NCBI GenBank assembly: GCA_947311485.1
Contig: CAMZLM010000111.1
Coordinates: 1 to 38,877 of the forward strand
Direction of reading: 5' to 3'
Length of the DNA stretch: 38,877 bases
From: an uncultured Paracoccaceae bacterium
GTDB lineage: Bacteria > Pseudomonadota > Alphaproteobacteria > Rhodobacterales > Rhodobacteraceae
This document shows, piece by piece, positions 23,501-31,000 of this stretch (position 1 is its first letter; every line of letters begins with the position of its first letter). The notes below the pieces were generated by a model that was not told the DNA's origin, did not search any database, and saw only the letters and a program-made list of their open reading frames with translations. The translations under genes and the position numbers were made by a program.

Positions 23501-26500
23501 GGGGCCGTGAAGGCTTTGATCAACTATTTCAAGCGCTGCTGATCCATGGCACAGTGCCGAACAGGATTGTGAACCTGTGGCTGCTGACGGCGGATGAAAG
23601 TCACCGCCCGGGCAGCAGTTTTTTTCATCGCAATCAGGAACAGGGTTTTTACACGCAATTGTTTTTGGCACAGGCCATTGCCGAAGAAAACCTGCCAACG
23701 CCGTTGCATATGACGGTGCTGACCTCGGGCGCGATGCAATTGCGTGATGAAGGTTTGCCCTATCCGGAAAAGGCAACTGTCACGGGTCCGTGTCGGGTGA
23801 TTCCGCGTGAAATCCCGGGGGTGAGCTGTGCTGTGCTGGATGTGGATATCATTGCACGGTTTAAAAATGCAAAATCCCGTCAACGAGAGGCGGCGCTGGA
23901 TAAACTGGCGTTGCAAATCCTTGAGGATTTGTTTGCGCCGGCGCAAAACACAACGGCGGCGCTGCGGGCGGACAAGCGTTTTGAACAGGAATTCGGCCCG
24001 CTGGCTCTGCCGGATCAAACCAGCGTGCCGGTTTATAAATCTGGGGGCACTTACCTGATTACCGGCGGATTTGGCGGAATCGGGTTGACGTTGGCGGAAC
24101 AAATGATCCGCACCGCGAATGCAAATGTTGTGTTGCTGGCGCGTACGCCGTTGCCGGATCGGGCGGATTGGCCGAAATATTTACGCAGTCATGGGCCAAA
24201 GGATGTAACCGCCGCCCGTATTCGGGCCGTGCAGGAACTGGAGAGTTTTGGCGGGACGGTTTGTGTTGCGGTTGCCGATGTGTGCAACCTGCAGGAAATG
24301 ACGGAAACGATTGCCAAAATTCAGGAAAAGCTTGGCCCGATCAACGGGGTTGTCCATGCGGCGGGTGTTGTCGATGATGCGCCATTGCTGGCCAAAAACC
24401 CAAGCACGATCGAGGATGTTTTTGCCCCCAAAATTCACGGAACACAAATTCTGCACCAACTGTTTGCGGATGGTGTGCTTGACTGGCTGGTATTGTTTTC
24501 CTCGACGTCTACGGTGATAGCTCCGGCGGGGCAGGTGGACTATGTGGCGGCAAATGAATATCTGAACGCCTATGCCGCCAGCCGCAAGGCAGATAAAACC
24601 CGGGTTTTGGCAATTAACTGGGGCATTTGGAACGAAGTGGGCATGGCCGCACAGGCGCTGGCCGCGCGGGTCGGGAATGTGGAACCTGCACCGGTTGAAA
24701 AAACCGATCAGCCGCTCTTGGATGAAGCCAGTTTTGATGCACAGGGTAACCGGATTTTTTCGACCCGCTTCAGCCTTGGCAAGCATTGGGTTTTTGACGA
24801 ACATCGCACCTTGTCTGGCGCGGCGCTGCTACCGGGAACCGGCTATCTTGAACTGGCCGCCGAGGCCCTGCGTGCCCATGGCGAAGAGGGGGCCTTTGAA
24901 ATCCATGATTTGCTGTTTTTACGCCCTTTGCAGGTGGAAGAGCCAGCCCCGCGCGATATGCGTCTGACATTGGCGCGGTCCGGTGTGGGGTATTCCATGG
25001 AATTGCGCAGTGATTGTGTGCTGGACGGGCGCAAGGGTTGGCAATTGAATGCCCAGGCAAACCTGTCGCTGGTTCCATTGGCGGATGTTGCCCCGATCAA
25101 CCCGCAGGAAATTTTTGCCCGTTGCGGGGCTGAACAGGTTGCACCTGTCGGGGGGAGCCTGAAATCGCCACAGGAAAACCATTTGCGATTTGGCCCGCGT
25201 TGGCGTGTGTTGCAACGCATGGCCTATGGTCAAGGCGAAGGCATTGCCGAATTGGCCCTGCCGGAACAGGCGGGTTTGGATATTGAAAGCGGGTATCTCC
25301 TGCATCCGGCATTGCTCGATCTGGCGACCGGTTGGGCGATGGAATTGATTGCTGGCTATCAACCGACCCATTTGTGGGTGCCGGTGTCTTATGGGCGGGT
25401 ACGGGTGTATCAACCGTTGCCTGCACGGGTTTATAGCTGGGTTCGCAATGCTGCGGAAAACACGGCGGACGCACCATTTGCGCGGTTTGATATCACCCTT
25501 TGCGATGAAAACGGGGTGGTTTGTTTGCAGATTTCGGATTTTGCGATCAAGCGGCTGGAGGCCGGCTTTGCAACGCCGCGCCTGAACACGCATGAGGTCC
25601 GGTTCGACGATGAAACCACAAACGAGCCAGCCCCGCTGTCGCCAGCGGAACAGTGGTTGCAGCATAATTTGTCACAAGGGATTACACCGTCTGAAGGGGC
25701 CGCTGCCTTTATTGCCGCTTTTGGCACGCGGCAATCGCAAGTGATTGTTTCCTCTTTGCCGTTGCCGGCCCTTGTTGCGCAAAATGACAAGGCGGCGATG
25801 GAACAACAGGCCAGTGGGCAAAAATTTGAACGCCCCGAACTTGATTCCGACTTTGCTGAACCGGGCAATGATATCGAACGGACGTTGGCCGGTTTCTGGC
25901 AGGATTTGTTGGGTGTTGAACGGGTCGGTATCAACGACAGCTTTTTTGATCTGGGTGGACATTCCCTGATTGCGGTGCGGTTGTTTGCGATGATCAAGAA
26001 AGCCTATCAAGTGGATTTCCCGATTTCAATCCTGTTCGAGGCCCCGACAATTGCCAAATGCGCAAACCTGATCGGCGCGAAAGTTGGCTTTGGCACAGAA
26101 ACAGAAACACCAAGTGAAACACCTGACCAACCGACACAACGCTTTACCCATTTGGTTGCTATGCATGCAGGTGAAGGCGGTACGCAAACACCGTTTTTCC
26201 TTGTAGCGGGGATGTTTGGCAATGTGCTGAACCTGCGCCATCTAGGGCATTTGATCGGGGCGGACCGGCCTTTTTACGGGTTGCAGGCGCGCGGGCTTTA
26301 TGGCGACGAGGCCCCGCACACGGATATGAAACAAACAGCCGCCGATTATATTGCGGAAATGCGGATGGTGCAGCCCCATGGCCCGTATTTGATTGGCGGA
26401 TTTTCCGGCGGGGGAATCACGGCGTATGAAATTGCCCGACAGCTTGAAGATGCCGGTGAAAAAGTTTCCTTGCTGGTGATGCTGGATACGCCGTTACCAC

Positions 26501-26985
26501 AGCGTCGCCCGCTGACGCGGCGTGATCGGTGGATGATCCAATGGCTCGAATTGAAGAAAAAGGGCATGGGGTATCTGGGGCAATGGATTGCCAACCGGAT
26601 CAAGTGGGAAATCGCCAAACGCCGCCCGAGCGAGGCCGCCGCCAAGCAACAACACCAATTCCACGACACCGAAATCGAGGCCGCATTTTTGCAATCTGTG
26701 GCCGGGTATTCCTTGCAACGCTGGGATGGCCCGCTTGTGTTGTTCCGGCCACCGTTACAGGGGCATTGGCAGGTGTCTGCAGATCAATGGATCGACAGCC
26801 AGCGCGCCTATGTCTTCCCCGACAATGACTGGGGTCAATGGGCAAATCAATTGCAGGTATTCGAGGTTCCCGGGGATCATGATTCTATGGTTCTGGAACC
26901 CAATGTACGGGTGCTGGCCGCAAAAATAAAATCCTGTATCGAAGCGGTAGAAGACCCCGTTTCATACGGTCAGGCAGCGGAGTAG
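20545..26985 (+). CDS. type I modular polyketide synthase, KS-AT-KR-DH-ACP-TE
   Basis: Protein of 2146 residues, one module. KS (about 13-440): C186 in 'TACSTSL', H322 in 'ECHGTGT', H362 in 'NIGHLD'. AT (about 535-835): S633 in 'GHSMGE', H732 in 'AAHSRM'; this last motif is neither the standard malonyl nor methylmalonyl form. KR with its structural half (about 885-1375): 'TGGFGGIG' from T1173, S1320, Y1333 and N1337. DH (about 1395-1670): H1420 and D1592. ACP: S1807 in 'DLGGHSL'. TE (about 1865-2130): S1954 in 'GFSGG' and H2112 in 'GDHDSM'. There is no ER. KR precedes DH, unlike the common DH-ER-KR order. The module could extend an acyl chain once, reduce and dehydrate it, and release it. There is no loading domain, so it needs a partner, probably the NRPS two genes downstream. 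A GT2 gene starts 4 bases after its stop. Confidence 0.92.
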   Translation: MTNDTVNVDIGENDVAIVGMAVHVPGAHTISEYWQNLRHGIESITRLTPDELQAAGEDPGKMLHKNYVPAAALLDGYKNFDADFFGFSPKEAAIMDPQHRKFLEESWNALENAGHPPENFDGRIGVYAGCGMGSYFYFNICSNPDLVADTGMFLLRHTGNDKDFMATRVSHIFDLKGPSINLQTACSTSLVATHFACQALLTGECDMALAGGSTIELPQGRGYIFEDGEILSPDGHCHAFDHRAQGTVFGSGAGVLVLRRLADAIADGDHIWSIIKGSAINNDGAAKAGYLAPSVDGQAAAIAEAQMIAGVSADSIGYVECHGTGTYLGDPIEVAALSEAFGQTADKTGFCRIGSVKTNIGHLDTAAGAASLIKTALSLHHKEIPPSLGFEKPNPAIDFDNSPFQVNAGLHDWVSDRPRLAGVNSLGVGGTNAHVVLQEAPIRGPSDPSDWPFHLLTVSGRTKAALDANAAALAVHLRTHPEQPLADVAFTLKQGRRGFEYRRVLVAETHAEAADLLEGDNLRRVFTHTALGKSPEVVFMFPGGGAQYVGMARDLYETEPVFQEWMDRGLDVLQPKLTYDIRALWLPEDDGTQAAELLKKPSVQLPLIMIAEYALAQLWMSWGVQPAVLVGHSMGENTAACLAGVIGFEDCIGLVHLRGQLFDTVPAGGMLSIPQDVETIREYLGETLDLASVNAPELSVVSGPDADLDALQTRLQVQGIECQRIAIDIAAHSRMLEPILQQFGDYLRGISLSAPKISFLSNRTGDLITDAQATDPEYWVSHLRNTIQFADCMTTLSRKKDRVYLEVGPGKALSSLSRMHPEINGQQVLASLRHPDETIADDMYFLGLLGRLWALGVDIDWAQIWGEAKRQRVVLPNYAFQRAEYFIEPGKGAVAAVSSFLSRTENPADWGYRPIWRPRLADCVLDVAQELDQTPPETWLLLMDEIGVGARLADALRKAGHEVIELRTGDAFAREDDTHYVIAPERGREGFDQLFQALLIHGTVPNRIVNLWLLTADESHRPGSSFFHRNQEQGFYTQLFLAQAIAEENLPTPLHMTVLTSGAMQLRDEGLPYPEKATVTGPCRVIPREIPGVSCAVLDVDIIARFKNAKSRQREAALDKLALQILEDLFAPAQNTTAALRADKRFEQEFGPLALPDQTSVPVYKSGGTYLITGGFGGIGLTLAEQMIRTANANVVLLARTPLPDRADWPKYLRSHGPKDVTAARIRAVQELESFGGTVCVAVADVCNLQEMTETIAKIQEKLGPINGVVHAAGVVDDAPLLAKNPSTIEDVFAPKIHGTQILHQLFADGVLDWLVLFSSTSTVIAPAGQVDYVAANEYLNAYAASRKADKTRVLAINWGIWNEVGMAAQALAARVGNVEPAPVEKTDQPLLDEASFDAQGNRIFSTRFSLGKHWVFDEHRTLSGAALLPGTGYLELAAEALRAHGEEGAFEIHDLLFLRPLQVEEPAPRDMRLTLARSGVGYSMELRSDCVLDGRKGWQLNAQANLSLVPLADVAPINPQEIFARCGAEQVAPVGGSLKSPQENHLRFGPRWRVLQRMAYGQGEGIAELALPEQAGLDIESGYLLHPALLDLATGWAMELIAGYQPTHLWVPVSYGRVRVYQPLPARVYSWVRNAAENTADAPFARFDITLCDENGVVCLQISDFAIKRLEAGFATPRLNTHEVRFDDETTNEPAPLSPAEQWLQHNLSQGITPSEGAAAFIAAFGTRQSQVIVSSLPLPALVAQNDKAAMEQQASGQKFERPELDSDFAEPGNDIERTLAGFWQDLLGVERVGINDSFFDLGGHSLIAVRLFAMIKKAYQVDFPISILFEAPTIAKCANLIGAKVGFGTETETPSETPDQPTQRFTHLVAMHAGEGGTQTPFFLVAGMFGNVLNLRHLGHLIGADRPFYGLQARGLYGDEAPHTDMKQTAADYIAEMRMVQPHGPYLIGGFSGGGITAYEIARQLEDAGEKVSLLVMLDTPLPQRRPLTRRDRWMIQWLELKKKGMGYLGQWIANRIKWEIAKRRPSEAAAKQQHQFHDTEIEAAFLQSVAGYSLQRWDGPLVLFRPPLQGHWQVSADQWIDSQRAYVFPDNDWGQWANQLQVFEVPGDHDSMVLEPNVRVLAAKIKSCIEAVEDPVSYGQAAE

Positions 26986-26989
26986 AGAC

Positions 26990-28009
26990 ATGAAAAAACC
27001 GACTTTGCTTACTGTTATCCTGAATTACAAAACTGCTAACATGACCTTGGAATCCCTTGCCGCTGCATTGATGTCCACACAAGGGATTAACGGGGAAATA
27101 ATCATTGTCGACAATGATTCCCAAGACGGCTCTTTTGAAAAGCTGACCAAGGCCGTGCAAGAAAAAGGCTGGTCTGCCAACGGGCGGGTGCGGGTGTTGC
27201 AATCCGGGCGAAATGGGGGGTTCGGGGCCGGAAACAATGTCGGGATCAAGGCCGGATTATCCAACGGTGACAGGCCGGATTACGTTTATATTCTGAATTC
27301 GGATGCTTTTCCCAATCGGGATACCGTTTCGGAATTGTTGAACTATCTGGAGACACACCCCAAGGTCGGATTCGCCGGTAGTTATATTCATGGTCAGGAC
27401 GGCGAGCCGCATTTAACCGCGTTTCGGTTTCCGTCCGTTGCCGGTGAATTTGAGGGCGCGATCAAGTTTGGCCCGATAAGTCGCCTGTTGAAAAACAGCA
27501 TCGTACCGCTGCCTTTGCCAAAGGAAACCTGTCAGGTTGATTGGCTGGCGGGGGCCAGCCTGATGATGCGGCAGGCGGTGCTTGACCAGATCGGGCTGTT
27601 TGACGAACGGTTTTTTCTGTATTTTGAGGAAACCGACCTATGCCGGCGTGCTTTACAGGCCGGTTGGCCCACCGTTTATGTGCGCTCAAGCGAGGTTGCG
27701 CATATCGGATCGGTGTCTACCGGCATGCGGAATTGGGAACGAATGCCACAATACTGGTTTGATTCCCGCCGGCATTATTTTGTTAAAAACCATGGCCCGT
27801 TTTACGCCAAGCTGGCAACAGCGGCGCATTTACTGGGCGGGGCGTTTTGTTATTTGCGGCACGCAGTACAAGGTAAAACACCCCAAGGCCCAAAGCGGTT
27901 TTTACGGGATCTCGCCCGACATAGCCTTACTCAGGATCGCCACCCATTGCGTTATCAAAACCACCCGGTATCAAAGAAAACCTGCTTTGCAGGTCAGGAG
28001 AAAAAATGA
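26990..28009 (+). CDS. GT2-family glycosyltransferase (rhamnosyltransferase-like) between PKS and NRPS genes
   Basis: Protein of 339 residues. 'LTVILNYKTANMTLESL' (cited in part), 'IIIVDNDSQDGSFEKL', the donor-binding 'GRNGGFGAGNNVGIKA' and 'ILNSDAFPN' give a GT-A core of the WbbL/rhamnosyltransferase type. 'WLAGASLMMRQAVLDQIG', 'FDERFFLYFEETDLCRRA' (ED-type catalytic region) and 'HIGSVST' complete it. The C-terminal 40 residues are basic. It lies 4 bases after the PKS stop, and its own stop overlaps the NRPS start (ATGA), so it is bound into the PKS-NRPS transcript. It could glycosylate the PKS/NRPS product or simply build the glycan. This physical placement is the best evidence linking the two chemistries. 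Donor sugar unknown. Confidence 0.87.
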   Translation: MKKPTLLTVILNYKTANMTLESLAAALMSTQGINGEIIIVDNDSQDGSFEKLTKAVQEKGWSANGRVRVLQSGRNGGFGAGNNVGIKAGLSNGDRPDYVYILNSDAFPNRDTVSELLNYLETHPKVGFAGSYIHGQDGEPHLTAFRFPSVAGEFEGAIKFGPISRLLKNSIVPLPLPKETCQVDWLAGASLMMRQAVLDQIGLFDERFFLYFEETDLCRRALQAGWPTVYVRSSEVAHIGSVSTGMRNWERMPQYWFDSRRHYFVKNHGPFYAKLATAAHLLGGAFCYLRHAVQGKTPQGPKRFLRDLARHSLTQDRHPLRYQNHPVSKKTCFAGQEKK

Positions 28010-31000
28010 AAAACCCGATTGCTAATATATATCCCTGTGTTGTGATGGGTAATGAATCCTTGCTCATTCAATGTTCCGAAATCCTGCTGGCACGCGGGCA
28101 TGATATTCAGGCAGTTGTGTCGCGCAATACCGATATTATTCAATGGGCGACCTCGAAAAACCTACCGGTGATTGCGCCGGGGGCAGGTTTGGCCGAAGGC
28201 CTGAAAAACGTGCATTTTGATTGGCTGTTTTCCATTGCCAATCTGGATATTATTCCGCAATCGGTTTTGGATCAGGCCGCACAGGGGGCGGTGAATTTCC
28301 ATGACGGCCCATTGCCTGCCTATGCCGGATTGAACACGCCGGTCTGGGCGATTATCAATCAGGAGAAACGGTACGGAATTACATGGCATGTGATTACGAA
28401 TGGTGTCGACAAGGGCGATATTGTCGAACAACGTTTGTTTGATGTGTCGGTAACGGATACGGCCTTTACCCTTAACACAAAATGTTTCGGGGCCGCGATT
28501 GATAGCTTTGCACCCATGTTGGACAAGCTTGATGTCGGCCCGTCTGCTTTTGTGAAGCAGGATCTGAGCTTGCGGCGGTATTTTGCAAAAAATGACAGGC
28601 CTGCAGCGGCGGGGCGGCTGGATTTCAACCGTCCGGCAGAAGAACTGGTTGCGCTGGTGCATGGTCTGGATCACAGCGGCTATTGGAATCCGCTGTCTTG
28701 TGCAAAAATTCAGGCAGGAAATGCCGTGCTGCTGGTCGGGGATGCAGAGACCGTGGCCGTTGGCAATGCAGATGCGAAACCGGGGTTGGTGGAACGTGTT
28801 TCAGATACGGAAATAACTGTGGCCACCGGATTTGGGTCGATTGTTTTGCGGGGGGTGCGGGATCAAAATGGTATGCCTGTTGCGCCTGATGATGTGGTGC
28901 AACAGGGCGATGTCCTTTTGTCGCCAAGCCCGGCAGAGATAGAAGAATTAAATCGCCAAACGACGATGTTGGTAAAAAACGAACCGTTTTGGCGTCAGAA
29001 GCTGGCGACGTTCCGGCCTGCAATTTTACCTATGGCGCAGGGACCGGAGCGGGATCAAAAACCGAAATCTGTGGCTGTAAACGGGGAAAACGCTGTGCAC
29101 ACCTGGCGCGGGGTGGTGTCGCTCTGGGCTGAAAAGCTCTCGGAAACGGGGGGTGTTTCGATTGCGTATCGGGATCAATCACAGGGGGCGGATATTTCGC
29201 CAGCCTATCACGCGGATTGGTTGCCGGTTGAATATGATCGCAATGCCAAAACCTGCGGCGATGCTTTGGCGCAACAGGAGGACATGTGCGCAACACTTCT
29301 TGCCAAAGGTCCCTATGCGCGGGATTTGATTGCGCGGGATCCGGCGATTGATCAATTCCGGATGCCGGATATCGGCGTTGATGTGGGGGGGGATGCCGGT
29401 TTATTGCCGGGGACAGTGGTGACGCTGGCGATTTCCGCAAATGGCGCGGCCATGCTGTGGTATGATGCGAACCGGATTGATGCGGATACGGCCAATCGGC
29501 TCGCGGCGCAACTGACCGATCTGGCCTCCAGAATGGCGCGCGGCGAATTGGCTGGGCAGAGCTTTGCCGATGTGTCCATTTTGCCTGAAACCGAACTGGA
29601 TCAGGTTCTGGTTGGGTGGAACCGCACTCAGAAAGACTATGAAAATATCTGTATCCATCAGCTGTTTGAACAGCAGGCTGCCAAAATACCCACGGCTGAA
29701 GCATTGGTTTTCGAAGGCCAATCCCTGACCTATCAGGATCTGAATGTCCGTGCCAATCAGGTTGCGCATGTGTTGCGCGATAACGGTGTGATACCCGGCG
29801 TCGCGGTCGGCCTGTTTACCGAGCGGTCGCTTGATATGATGGTGGGGGCCTTGGCAATTCACAAGGCCGGCGGGGCCTATGTGCCACTGGATCCGGACTA
29901 TCCGGCAGACCGGATTGCGCATGTTATCAGTGATAGCCAGGCCCCTGTTATTCTGTGTCAGGCCCATCTGGCTGATCGGCTGCCGACCCATTCCGCGGCT
30001 GTGGTGCAAGTTGATGCGGATCCCCGAATTTCGGCAGCCCCGACAACCAATCCGGACAGTGATGTTTCGCCAGAGGATTTGGCCTATCTGATTTACACCT
30101 CCGGCTCTACTGGATTACCCAAAGGCGTGATGGTTGAACATCGCAACGTGGCGAATTTCTTTGCCGGAATGGATGAACGGATCAATCACAATCCCCCCGG
30201 TGTCTGGTTGGCGGTGACCAGCCTGTCGTTTGATATTTCGGTGCTGGAGCTGTTCTATACCCTAGCGCGGGGCTTCAAGGTGGTTTTGGCCTCTAACGAA
30301 AGCAAAATAACGCCTTCTGCCGGCGGGATAACGATTTCGGATCAGAAAATGGATTTCAGCCTGTTTTTCTGGGGCAATGATGACGGTGTTGGCCGAGATA
30401 AATACAAGCTGTTGCTGGAGGGCGCGAAATACGCGGATCAGCACGGGTTTTGTGCGGTTTGGACGCCGGAACGGCATTTTCATGCCTTTGGCGGGCCGTA
30501 TCCCAACCCGTCTGTGACCGGAGCGGCCGTTGCGGCTGTGACCCGTAACCTTGCCGTGCGTTCGGGCAGTTGCGTTGCGCCATTGCACCACACGGCCCGC
30601 ATTGCCGAAGACTGGGCCGTGATTGATAACTTGACCAACGGGCGGGCCGGTTTGGGAATTGCAGCGGGCTGGCAGCCGGACGATTTTGTTTTGCGGCCGG
30701 AAAACACGCCGCCAAACAACAAGCCGGCAATGTTCAAAGCGATCGAGGATTTGCGCGCTTTGTGGCGCGGTGAAACGGTGGATTTTCCGACCAAAGACGG
30801 CACGCCTTTTGCCGTGACCACCTTGCCACGTCCTGTGTCCAAAGAACTCCCGATCTGGGTGACGATTGCGGGCAACCCCGATACCTGGCGTGAAGCAGGT
30901 GAAATCGGGGCCAATGTGCTGACCCACCTTTTGGGGCAAACCATTGATGTCGTGGCGGACCGGATCAAGATTTACCATGCTGCTCTGCGCAATGCGGGCC

